Positions 7,364-13,802 of a stretch of 25,319 nucleotides of DNA are shown here, one piece after another. The stretch is taken from the NCBI GenBank assembly GCA_905214155.1, contig CAJMLC010000010.1:1-25319 (forward strand), written 5' to 3'. The position numbers and the translations under genes were made by a program. The first letter of the stretch is position 1, and each line of letters starts with the position of its first letter. Below the pieces are notes generated by a model. It had not been told where the DNA came from. It made no database searches and worked only from the letters and a program-made list of their open reading frames with translations. The DNA comes from an uncultured bacterium (GTDB lineage: Bacteria > Bacillota > Clostridia > Oscillospirales > Oscillospiraceae).

Positions 7364-8412
7364 ACCTGTCCCTCCGTTTCTTCGAGCGCCAGCAGTCCCT
7401 CCGCCGGGAAATGCACCCAGAGCTGCGCAGCCTGCTGTGCGCGCCACACGTCCTTCTCCATCTCCCAGCCGACCGGCGTGGTGTCCGTGCGTCCGGCGGG
7501 CCGGAGCAGGACCGTAAAGGAGAACGGATTTTCAATGACCTCCGCGACGTCGCAGCGGACCTCATTTTCGCCGCGCCCGGGCCGGACATCGTGCATCCGA
7601 ATCCCAACGCAGCCGCCGGAGAAGCCCGGCTTGTGCAGCGTGATGCCCCAATCTGCGGCCTCAAAGCTGCCGTCCGGCAGCATCGCCGCACGCGAAATGT
7701 TCTTGCAGCCCGTCAGCGCCGCCGCCGCGCGGGTATGCGGATCGCGGAATACGTCCTTCTTCGTGCCGGATGTCTCGACGCGCCCATGCTCCATCACGAC
7801 GATGCGGTCGGCCAAGCGATAGACCTCGTCCCGGTCGTGTGAGACAAAGATGGCCGTCTTTCCGAATTCGCGCAGCGTCTGGTGCAGCTCCCGCTCGAGG
7901 CGAAAGCGCAGATGCTGATCGAGCGCGGAGAACGGCTCGTCCAGCAGCAGGATCTGCGGGTCGGACACGAGGATGCGCGCCAGCGCGACGCGCTGCTGCT
8001 GTCCGCCGGACAGCTGCGAGGGATAGTGCTTCGCCAGCGGCTGAAGCTGAAAGCTCTCCATCAGCCGCTCGGCCAGCGCCTCGCGCCTGGCCTTGTCCCG
8101 CTCGCGCCGCGCGCCCGCGCGGATGTTCTGCGCGACTGTCATGTTCGGGAACAGCGCGTAATTCTGGAACATCAGGCCCGTGCGCCGCTGCTGCGGAGTG
8201 AGATCGATGTGCTTTTCCGCGTCAAAGAGCGTCACGCCGTCGACGACGATGCGGCCCCGGTCGGGCCGCTCGATGCCGGCGATGCACTTGAGCGTCATGC
8301 TCTTGCCGCAGCCGGACGCGCCGAGCAGCGCAAGAATTTCGTTTTCCGCCTCGAAGGCGACCTTCAGATGGAAGTCGCCGAGGCGCTTTTCCAGATCGAC
8401 AAATACCGACAT
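7360..8412 (-). CDS. modC: Molybdate ABC transporter ATPase (ModC)
   Basis: This 350-residue ATPase energises molybdate (or tungstate) import. It has a Walker A GASGCGKS (31-38), Q-loop region MFQNYALFPNMTV, ABC signature LSGGQQQRVALAR, Walker B ILLLDEPFSALD and H-loop VSHDRDEV. The C-terminal third is a MOBE/TOBE-like regulatory region (from about residue 235), as in ModC/CysA-type proteins. The gene starts one base after the modB stop and its own stop overlaps the start of the moeA-like gene by four bases. Context with modA and modB supports molybdate rather than sulfate or iron; tungstate cannot be excluded from sequence alone. Confidence 0.93.
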   Translation of the reverse strand: MSVFVDLEKRLGDFHLKVAFEAENEILALLGASGCGKSMTLKCIAGIERPDRGRIVVDGVTLFDAEKHIDLTPQQRRTGLMFQNYALFPNMTVAQNIRAGARRERDKARREALAERLMESFQLQPLAKHYPSQLSGGQQQRVALARILVSDPQILLLDEPFSALDQHLRFRLERELHQTLREFGKTAIFVSHDRDEVYRLADRIVVMEHGRVETSGTKKDVFRDPHTRAAAALTGCKNISRAAMLPDGSFEAADWGITLHKPGFSGGCVGIRMHDVRPGRGENEVRCDVAEVIENPFSFTVLLRPAGRTDTTPVGWEMEKDVWRAQQAAQLWVHFPAEGLLALEETEGQV

Positions 8413-8413
8413 C

Positions 8414-9091
8414 TCAGCGTCCTCCTCTTGCGCGCTGCCTCTCGCGCTTTTCCAGCATGTTCACCGCGAGCAGCACGACAAACGAGATCGCGAGGTTCAC
8501 CAGCACCCACAAAAATGCCTGTGCGTCGTCGTTCGTCCGCCAGAGCTGATAGACCGTGGTGGAGATCGTGGCGGTACGGCCGGGCGTATAGCCCGCGATC
8601 ATACTCGTCGCGCCGTATTCGCCGAGGGCCCGGGCAAAGGCCAGCACTGTCCCCGCGAGGATGCCCTGCCGGCAGGCGGGCAGCCGGATACGCCAGAAGA
8701 TGTAGTGGTTGGAGAGGCCGATGGACTTGGCCGACCAGGCCAGCGTCTCGTCGAACGCCTCAAATGCGCCGCGCGCCGTCCGGTACATGAGGGGGAAGAT
8801 GACGACGGCGGTCGCAAAAATGGCGGACCACCAGGTCATCGTCAGCTTGAGTCCAAACGTCTCGAGGAACCACATGCCGATCGGCCGCTTCGGCCCAAGG
8901 ACACGCAGCAGCAGATAGCCCACGACCGTGGGCGGCAGGACGAGCGGCATCGTGAGGATGACGTCGAGCACGCCCTTCACGAGACGCGGCGTCTTTGCAA
9001 TGAAATAGGCGGCAAACATGCCGAGGAAGAAAATGATGACGGTACTGATCCCCGCGATGCGCAGGGAATTCCACAGCGGGTACAGATCCAT
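8414..9091 (-). CDS. modB: Molybdate ABC transporter permease (ModB)
   Basis: This is a polytopic inner-membrane permease of 225 residues with five to six hydrophobic segments. The TMPLVLPPTVVGYLLL block and the cytoplasmic EAA-like loop RALGEYGATSMIAG, which contacts ModC, are typical of ModB. I chose ATG at 9091 (MDLYPLWNSLR) because GGAG lies five bases upstream and the length then matches ModB. An in-frame ATG at 9127 would add 12 residues but has no ribosome binding site. The gene starts about 180 bases downstream of a strong promoter at 9280-9308 and is coupled to modC (TGAGATG). Confidence 0.93.
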   Translation of the reverse strand: MDLYPLWNSLRIAGISTVIIFFLGMFAAYFIAKTPRLVKGVLDVILTMPLVLPPTVVGYLLLRVLGPKRPIGMWFLETFGLKLTMTWWSAIFATAVVIFPLMYRTARGAFEAFDETLAWSAKSIGLSNHYIFWRIRLPACRQGILAGTVLAFARALGEYGATSMIAGYTPGRTATISTTVYQLWRTNDDAQAFLWVLVNLAISFVVLLAVNMLEKRERQRARGGR

Positions 9092-9279
9092 AGCGACTCC
9101 GAGGGCGTATCCAAAAACTGTCAACATGCCCGGACGGCGGGCCTTTTCACGCTGCGCCGCGTCATTTTTCCTTGAAATACGACAGTATTCCTGCGAAAAA
9201 ATGTCTTGCTCAGCGCGAAAATTCCTCGCTGCCGGTCACATCGCCAGTTTTCAGATACACCTTAGCCCAAATTTCTTTT
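9092..9279 (-). other. Long untranslated leader upstream of modB
   Basis: Between the predicted modB promoter and the chosen modB start lie about 180 transcribed bases. The modB frame stays open back to about 9233 but has no ATG, GTG or TTG before 9127, so most of the leader is not translated in that frame. It contains short repeated pieces such as GAGGAATTTTCGCGC and CAAGGAAAAATGACGC, and GC-rich pairs near 9132-9143. I could not match it to the Moco riboswitch consensus by eye. A regulatory RNA or a recurrent intergenic element are both possible. Confidence 0.45.
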
Positions 9280-9308
9280 ATTATAGCGCAAAATTTGTAA
9301 GATGTAAA
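9280..9308 (-). promoter_or_regulatory. Sigma-70-type promoter for the modB-proC operon
   Basis: On the minus strand, TTTACA (9303-9308) and TATAAT (9280-9285) are separated by exactly 17 bases. It lies just downstream of the stem-loop that ends the modA unit, so modB through proC can be transcribed apart from modA. Confidence 0.8.
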
Positions 9309-9318
9309 ATACCAATTC

Positions 9319-9341
9319 GGCGGGTGCGATTCGCACCCGCC
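9319..9341. terminator. Stem-loop between modA and modB
   Basis: GGCGGGTGCG (9319-9328) pairs perfectly with CGCACCCGCC (9332-9341) around a 3-base loop; AATT on both flanks can extend the stem past one mismatch. It begins 15 bases after the modA stop. On the minus strand it is followed by GAATTGGTATTTTAC, a broken T-run, so it may be a partial terminator or an mRNA 3' stabiliser that sets ModA above ModBC. Confidence 0.65.
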
Positions 9342-9356
9342 AAATTCGACTTTTTG

Positions 9357-10232
9357 TTATTCGCTGATCGGGGAGAAGCCGACCGCTTCGAACACGGCGC
9401 TGGCCTCGGGGCCGGTCAGGTATTCGAGGAAGGCCTTGGCCTCGGCCTCGTGCTTCGTGATGTTCAGCACAGCGGCGGGATAGATGACCTGGCCGCACAT
9501 CTCGACGGTCGCAGTATCGACGACAGTCAGGCCGGCGGAGAAGGCATCGGTCGCGTAGATGATGCCGCAGTCGACGGCGGCCTCAGAGACCTGCGTGGTG
9601 ACTTCCTTGACGTTCGTGCCGTAGGTCAGAACGCCGGCGTTCGCCAGAGCTTCCTCATCGAGTCCGTAGTACGCGAAGATCTTCTGCGTATACTGGCCGA
9701 CGGGGACATCCGCATTGCCCATGGCGAGGAAGACCGTGCCGTCCTGCAGGCCGGCAGCCAGCTCGTCATAGGATGTGATGTTCTTGGGATTGCCTTCCGG
9801 AACGGCGAGGGCGACCTTGTTCTCAAGCAGGTTGATGCGCGTGCCCTGCAGGACAAAGTCAAGACCATCGGCATTGCCGCCGTCGGCGTCCTTGGAGGCG
9901 TCGAGCGCGTTCATCTGCTTCGGCGCGGCGGAGATGAAGACGTCGCAGTCCGCGCCTTCTTCGATCTGGGTCTTCAGCGTGCCCGAGGAATCGAAGTTGT
10001 AGACGAGCGTCACGTTCGGCGCGACTTCCTTGTACAGCTCGGCGATCTGGTTCAGCGTCTCGGTCATGGACGCGGCAGCGAACACAATCAGCTCGACCGG
10101 CTCGGCCACGGGTTCTTCCGGAGCTTCCGGTTCGGTGGTCGTTTTCGGCTCAGTGGTGTCCTTGGCAGCGCAGCCCGCGAAGAGCGCAAGCGTCAGCACG
10201 AGGACCAGCAGCAATGCGATCCGCTTTTTCAT
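9357..10232 (-). CDS. modA: Molybdate-binding lipoprotein (ModA)
   Basis: The 291-residue precursor begins with a lipoprotein signal (MKKRIALLLVLVLTLALFAGC) whose lipobox LFAGC places the lipidated Cys at residue 21. An acidic, Thr/Pro-rich linker follows to about residue 50. The mature domain shows ModA motifs: FAAASMTETLNQIAELY, NFDSSGTLKTQIEEGADCDVFISA and IYATDAFSAG. It captures molybdate (or tungstate) outside the membrane and delivers it to ModBC. ATG at 10232 has GGAGGAAT upstream; an upstream ATG at 10274 would destroy the signal peptide. It has its own consensus promoter and a stem-loop after the stop. Confidence 0.94.
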   Translation of the reverse strand: MKKRIALLLVLVLTLALFAGCAAKDTTEPKTTTEPEAPEEPVAEPVELIVFAAASMTETLNQIAELYKEVAPNVTLVYNFDSSGTLKTQIEEGADCDVFISAAPKQMNALDASKDADGGNADGLDFVLQGTRINLLENKVALAVPEGNPKNITSYDELAAGLQDGTVFLAMGNADVPVGQYTQKIFAYYGLDEEALANAGVLTYGTNVKEVTTQVSEAAVDCGIIYATDAFSAGLTVVDTATVEMCGQVIYPAAVLNITKHEAEAKAFLEYLTGPEASAVFEAVGFSPISE

Positions 10233-10291
10233 TGGAATTCCTCCATCATTTATTTGGAAACGTGATAAATACATCCGTTTTATCTAAAAGA

Positions 10292-10320
10292 ATTATAACG
10301 CGCACGTTATTCTCTGTCAA
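10292..10320 (-). promoter_or_regulatory. Perfect-consensus promoter of modA
   Basis: On the minus strand TTGACA (10315-10320) is followed after exactly 17 bases by TATAAT (10292-10297). Both hexamers are perfect. The start point would lie near 10285, giving a leader of roughly 50 bases before the modA ATG. Such a strong promoter usually needs a repressor; see the palindrome at 10295-10310. Confidence 0.9.
10295..10310. promoter_or_regulatory. Palindrome overlapping the modA promoter (candidate operator)
   Basis: ATAACG-CGCA-CGTTAT is an inverted repeat with 6-bp arms that overlaps the -10 box and spacer of the modA promoter. A related GTAACG lies just upstream of the -35 box (10328-10333). 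CGTTAT/ATAACG half-sites recall those of ModE in proteobacteria, though the arm order differs. A role as a molybdate-responsive repressor site is inferred only; no modE gene is in the window. Confidence 0.5.
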
Positions 10321-10387
10321 GATATACGTAACGCATTTCGTCCATCCCGAACGCAAATTCTGAAATTCTGAAAAACGCGTTCAGGTG

Positions 10388-10416
10388 TTGAAAACCGACG
10401 CTTTTTCTCGTATGAT
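10388..10416 (+). promoter_or_regulatory. Promoter of the capA-like gene
   Basis: TTGAAA (10388-10393), a 17-base spacer and TATGAT (10411-10416) lie 29 bases before the ATG at 10446. The ribosome binding site AAAGGAGG lies between. It is divergent from the modA promoter. Confidence 0.8.
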
Positions 10417-10445
10417 AGGGATAGCTTGAAAAAGGAGGCAGCCGT

Positions 10446-11711
10446 ATGTCCGACCGTCCGCAGAAAAAGCCATCCGCCGCGCTGGGCGCGATCCTGATCG
10501 TGCTGCTGCTCGCCGCCATCGTGCTCGGCGGCCTTGCCGTGTGGCGCGGCTATGAAAACGCGAAATGGACCCGCCCGACCACAGCCGCCGCCCCGGCGGC
10601 TGTGGAGCAGACGGCGGAGCAGAACAACGCGGCAGAGCCGTCTGTTCCCCAGATCCCGGCACAGGAAGAACCTCCCGCCCCAGCGGAGCCGGACACTGTG
10701 ACGCTGATGGCCCTCGGCGACAACCTCATCCACAACACGGTCTACTGGTCGGCGGAGACGGAGGACGGCGGCTATGATTTCACGCCGTTCTACGCCGACA
10801 TCCAGCCCACCGTCCAGCGCTATGACATCGCCTGCATCAATCAGGAGACGATCTTCGTCAAAGATCATGCGATGCTCTCGAACTATCCTGCGTTCGGCAG
10901 CCCGACGGAGGTCGGCGACGCGCTGGCAAAGACGGGCTTCGACGTCGTCACCTGCGCGACGAACCACTGTTACGACAAGCTGGACACCGGCATTCTCGAC
11001 ACGTGTTCTTTCTGGCGCGAGAATTATCCAGACGTCACCGTTCTCGGCATCCACGACAGTGAGGAAGACGCCGAAACGCTGCGTGTGGTGGAGAAAAACA
11101 ACATCAAAATTGCGATGCTGAACTATACCTACGGTCTGAATTACTCCGCGCCGGAGCAGAAGTGGATGGTCGACCAGTTCTCGACCTTCGACGCGGTCGC
11201 TGCCGATCTTGACGCGGCAAAGGCCGCCGCCGATCTCGTCATCGTCTTCGCCCACTGGGGCGAGGAGGGCCAGACGGAGCCGAACCAGATGCAGACCACA
11301 TGGGCGCAGTTCCTGGCTGACCATGGAGCCGATCTCATCATCGGCGGGCACCCGCATCTCGTGCAGCCGCTCTCCGCGGTCACATCCGAGGATGGGCGCA
11401 GCGTACCGGTCTTCTGGTCGCTCGGCAATTTCCTCTCGCATCAGGATCAGGCGCGCAATATGCTCGGCGGCATGGCCGACGTAACGATCGAGAAGGACGC
11501 GGACGGCGCCCGCATCACGCGCTGCGAGCTGAAGCCCACGGTCAACGTTATCCTCCGGCAGGGCGAATGGTATTTCTATCGGCCCATGCTGCTGGACGAT
11601 TATACCGACGATCTCGCCGCGCAGCACCGCTTCGAGAGCTGCACCGTGAACGCGATGTGGTCGCTGTTTGATTCCATCACGAAGGGCAAAACCAGCCTGG
11701 ACTTCACATAA
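10446..11711 (+). CDS. CapA/PgsA-family membrane-anchored metallophosphoesterase-like protein
   Basis: The 421-residue protein has a short basic N-terminus, one membrane helix (about residues 12-33) and a Pro/Ala/Glu-rich linker to about residue 83. An extracellular PGA_cap (CapA) domain follows. Conserved metal-site blocks are ALGDNLIHN (Asp92), NQETIF (132-137), CATNHCYD (Asn173, His174), VFAHWGEE (His270) and IIGGHPHLVQP (His302, His304), with WSLGNFLS near the end. The fold is that of calcineurin-like phosphoesterases. Homologues take part in poly-gamma-glutamate capsule synthesis, but no pgsB, pgsC or pgsD partner is adjacent, so the substrate is unknown and a general envelope role is as likely. 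The gene is monocistronic with its own promoter. Confidence 0.85.
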   Translation: MSDRPQKKPSAALGAILIVLLLAAIVLGGLAVWRGYENAKWTRPTTAAAPAAVEQTAEQNNAAEPSVPQIPAQEEPPAPAEPDTVTLMALGDNLIHNTVYWSAETEDGGYDFTPFYADIQPTVQRYDIACINQETIFVKDHAMLSNYPAFGSPTEVGDALAKTGFDVVTCATNHCYDKLDTGILDTCSFWRENYPDVTVLGIHDSEEDAETLRVVEKNNIKIAMLNYTYGLNYSAPEQKWMVDQFSTFDAVAADLDAAKAAADLVIVFAHWGEEGQTEPNQMQTTWAQFLADHGADLIIGGHPHLVQPLSAVTSEDGRSVPVFWSLGNFLSHQDQARNMLGGMADVTIEKDADGARITRCELKPTVNVILRQGEWYFYRPMLLDDYTDDLAAQHRFESCTVNAMWSLFDSITKGKTSLDFT

Positions 11712-11736
11712 ATTTACAAGGCGGCAAAATCACTGT

Positions 11737-11774
11737 GTAGGGGCGGAGGACCCTGTCCGCCCGCTTTGCGCCCC
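11737..11774. repeat. GTAGGGGCG-type repeat and possible capA terminator
   Basis: GTAGGGGCG at 11737-11745 repeats the core seen at 3150-3158. GGGCGGA (11741-11747) pairs with TCCGCCC (11756-11762), and GGGGCG also pairs with CGCCCC ending at 11774. The following ATTCTTTTCTTT is T-rich on the plus strand, so the element may also terminate the capA-like transcript 26 bases downstream of its stop. Confidence 0.55.
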
Positions 11775-11775
11775 A

Positions 11776-11809
11776 TTCTTTTCTTTCTCTTTATAGAGAA
11801 AGAAAAGAA
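11776..11809. repeat. Perfect 15-bp T/C-rich inverted repeat
   Basis: TTCTTTTCTTTCTCT (11776-11790) is exactly complementary to 11795-11809, with a TTAT loop. One arm is pure pyrimidine and the other pure purine, which is unusual for a terminator stem and could also form a triplex. It is not followed by a T-run. Confidence 0.7.
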
Positions 11810-12093
11810 CCGCCGCGCCCGGTGAAGAAAAGAAAGAGAACTTTCAAAACCGGGAGACCTCCCCGTGCCGCCATCATGTAACAGCTCAGTTCCCCGGTGC
11901 ATTTGCCCGCACCAAATCACCCCGAACTGTGACCCAGCGCAGCGGTCACAGTTTGGAAAGGAAGAAGGAGCCAGCGGATATGGAGCTTTCGCCGCCTCGG
12001 CGGAAGCGGAATGCAGCTGGCTTCTTCTGACGCCGCGCCGCACACGATCTTGATGATGGCGGTCAGGCGGCATCTTGCGGATACACAACATCC

Positions 12094-12127
12094 TGTATGG
12101 GGCCGATGAGGGCATCGGCCCCATACA
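12094..12127. repeat. Perfect 15-bp hairpin downstream of murC
   Basis: TGTATGGGGCCGATG (12094-12108) pairs perfectly with 12113-12127 around an AGGG loop. It shares the GGGCCGATG/CATCGGCCC core with the murC terminator 42 bases away, as if one arose by duplication of the other. It may be a back-up terminator. Confidence 0.7.
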
Positions 12128-12169
12128 AAGTGCAGCAGGAAATCGATCACATAACGCAAAATCGAAAAG

Positions 12170-12195
12170 GAGGGCCGATGTTTCCATCGGCCCTC
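12170..12195. terminator. Terminator of murC (bidirectional)
   Basis: GAGGGCCGATG (12170-12180) pairs with CATCGGCCCTC (12185-12195). On the minus strand it follows the murC stop by 14 bases and continues with CTTTTCGATTTT; on the plus strand it is followed by GTTTTTGTT. Confidence 0.85.
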
Positions 12196-12209
12196 GTTTT
12201 TGTTCTGTT

Positions 12210-13586
12210 TCAGTCTTTTCTCGCCACCAGACGTTCAGCGGATTTATAGACATCGCCCGCGCCGACCGTCAGGATCAGGTCGCCGGGCCGCGCCGCAGAC
12301 GCCAGATAGTCCGTCAGCTCCGGCAGGCTCGGGCAGTAGACGCTCCCCGGCACCTGCGCGGCCAGATCCGCCGACGAGACGCCGATCTTGTTCTGCTCGC
12401 GCGCGGCATAGATGTCAGTCAGCACCGCGAGGTCGACCGTGCGCAGCTCGCGCACAAAATCGTCAAACAGCGCCTTCGTGCGCGTATAGGTGTGCGGCTG
12501 GAACGCGCAGATCACGCGCTGATAGCCCATCGTCCGCGCCGTCTCAAGCAGGGCGTGCAGCTCGTTCGGATGGTGTGCATAATCGTCATAGACGTCTGCG
12601 CCGTGATACGTCCCCTTGAACTCCAGCCGCCGGCCCGCACCGTGGAACGCAGCGAGCGCCGCCTCCACATCCGCGCCGGAAATGCCAAACTTCCATGCCA
12701 CCGCGCATGCGGCCAGCGCGTTCATCGCGTTGTGCCGCCCGAGCACGCCGAGATGCGGATGGCAATAAAGCGCTCCGCCGCAATAGACGTCAAACTCGCG
12801 GAAATCCGCCGAGAAGTTCCTGCCGCAGACGTCGTTCGTCTCCGCGAAGCCGAAGCGCACGTAGTCCATGCCGCGCAGCGCGTCGGCGGTATTGGCATCG
12901 TCACCGTTCGCCACGATCAGTCCGCCCGCTGGGACAAGCGCAGCAAACGCGCGGAACGAATGTTCCACGTCGGCCAGATCCTTGAAAAAGTCGAGATGGT
13001 CGGCGTCGACATCGAGAATGACCGCCGCCGTCGGGAAAAAGTTCAGGAACGAATTGCAGTATTCGCAGCTCTCCAAAATGATCGTGTCGCCGCGGCCTAC
13101 GCGGTGCCCCGCGCCGAGCAGCGGGAGGCTCCCGCCGATCATGACCGTCGGGTCGCGCTGCGCCCGCATGAAGATGTGCGTCAGCATCGACGTTGTGGTC
13201 GTCTTGCCGTGTGTCCCCGCGACGCAGATCGCATTTTTGTACGACCGCATCAGATAGCCCCACGCCTGCGCCCGCTCGAAGATCGGGATGCCCGCGGCGC
13301 GCGCGGCAGCGATCTCAGGATTGTCATTGTGGGCGGCGGCCGTGCGGATGACGCAGTCGGCGCCCTCGATATTCTCCTCACGGTGGCCGATGTAGACGGT
13401 GATCCCGCTGCGCTGGAGCTCCTCTGTCGCGACGGAGGCGTTCATGTCCGAGCCGGTGATCTCCATGCCCATGCTCCGCAGCACAAGGCCGAGCGGCCGC
13501 ATCGACACGCCGCCGATCCCGACCAGATGCGCCCGCCTGCCGGGCCGGAGATATTGTTCTATGGAACTGCTGTTTGCAGACATCAT
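12210..13586 (-). CDS. murC: UDP-N-acetylmuramate--L-alanine ligase (MurC)
   Basis: The protein has about 458 residues and the three-domain Mur ligase layout. An N-terminal Rossmann part has HLVGIGGVSMRPLG. The ATP-binding P-loop is GTHGKTTTT (124-132). The central domain carries VILDVDADHLDFF and GRHNAMNALAACAVA, and the C-terminal domain has YDDYAHHPNELHALL, CAFQPHTYTRTK and the VGAGDVYK end. It adds L-alanine to UDP-MurNAc in peptidoglycan synthesis. The stretch usually reading EADESDGSF is ESCEYCNSFLNF here, a cysteine-containing variant. The first possible start is TTG at 13589; ATG at 13586 is preferred because GGAGGA lies six bases upstream (ATG at 13583 is also possible). The gene stands alone with its own promoter and terminator. 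Confidence 0.95.
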   Translation of the reverse strand: MMSANSSSIEQYLRPGRRAHLVGIGGVSMRPLGLVLRSMGMEITGSDMNASVATEELQRSGITVYIGHREENIEGADCVIRTAAAHNDNPEIAAARAAGIPIFERAQAWGYLMRSYKNAICVAGTHGKTTTTSMLTHIFMRAQRDPTVMIGGSLPLLGAGHRVGRGDTIILESCEYCNSFLNFFPTAAVILDVDADHLDFFKDLADVEHSFRAFAALVPAGGLIVANGDDANTADALRGMDYVRFGFAETNDVCGRNFSADFREFDVYCGGALYCHPHLGVLGRHNAMNALAACAVAWKFGISGADVEAALAAFHGAGRRLEFKGTYHGADVYDDYAHHPNELHALLETARTMGYQRVICAFQPHTYTRTKALFDDFVRELRTVDLAVLTDIYAAREQNKIGVSSADLAAQVPGSVYCPSLPELTDYLASAARPGDLILTVGAGDVYKSAERLVARKD

Positions 13587-13645
13587 CAAAATTCCTCCAG
13601 ATAAGGTCCTCGCGAACGCGGTATACCGCTTCGCGCATACAGGTT

Positions 13646-13674
13646 ATTATAACCGCTTTTCCCATAGAACACAA
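13646..13674 (-). promoter_or_regulatory. Promoter of murC
   Basis: On the minus strand a perfect TATAAT (13646-13651) is preceded after 17 bases by TTGTGT (13669-13674), a weak -35 box. It lies about 60 bases before the murC start. The inverted repeat GCGGTATACCGC (13618-13629) in the leader could be a regulatory stem. Confidence 0.65.
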
Positions 13675-13724
13675 GCAGAAACTTGACGCCTCCCTGCCGA
13701 TTTTCCGCCGCACGATCGATTTTA

Positions 13725-13757
13725 TAGGCAGGGGCCGACGCCCTCATCGTCCCCTAC
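13725..13757. repeat. GTAGGGG-type intergenic repeat (inverted copy)
   Basis: CCCCTAC at 13751-13757 is the reverse complement of the GTAGGGG core found near 3150 and 11737. Upstream, GGGGCCGACG and CGTCCCC can pair into a short stem. It sits between the end of the catabolic operon and the murC promoter. Confidence 0.5.
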
Positions 13758-13774
13758 AGGAGGAAAATAACGAA

Positions 13775-13794
13775 GCCCCCTCGGAAGAGGGGGC
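13775..13794 (-). terminator. Terminator of the catabolic/Opp operon
   Basis: GCCCCCTC (13775-13782) pairs with GAGGGGGC (13787-13794) around a GGAA loop. On the minus strand it begins 9 bases after the dehydratase stop and is followed by TTCGTTATTTTCC. It marks the 3' end of the long minus-strand operon. Confidence 0.8.
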
Positions 13795-13802
13795 CTCGCC
13801 GT

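Larger units (their letters stand above)
11712..12209. other. 500-bp non-coding interval rich in perfect hairpins
   Basis: No convincing gene lies here; a 179-codon minus-strand frame crosses several hairpins, has no usual domain and no good start. Contents in order: a GTAGGGG-type repeat (11737-11774), a 15-bp perfect T/C-rich hairpin (11776-11809), a 10-bp hairpin (11925-11953), an imperfect long stem with inner GCTTTCGCCG/CGGCGGAAGC arms around 11960-12030, a 15-bp perfect hairpin (12094-12127) and the murC terminator (12170-12195). It may be a cluster of recurrent intergenic elements or a structured RNA. Confidence 0.6.

Noticed and set aside
9091..9127. Upstream ATG at 9127 as the modB start
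   Set aside because: It has no ribosome binding site, whereas the ATG at 9091 has GGAG five bases upstream and gives the usual ModB length.
9092..9279. Moco (molybdenum cofactor) riboswitch before modB
   Set aside because: The position is right, but I could not match the consensus stems and conserved bases by eye; kept only as an unexplained leader.
11714..12253. 179-codon minus-strand frame in the capA-murC gap
   Set aside because: It crosses several perfect hairpins and the murC end, its first part overlaps murC, and the translation shows no domain or sensible composition.
12075..13604. 509-codon plus-strand frame opposite murC
   Set aside because: Shadow of murC; no ribosome binding site or motif, and it runs through the murC terminator hairpins.
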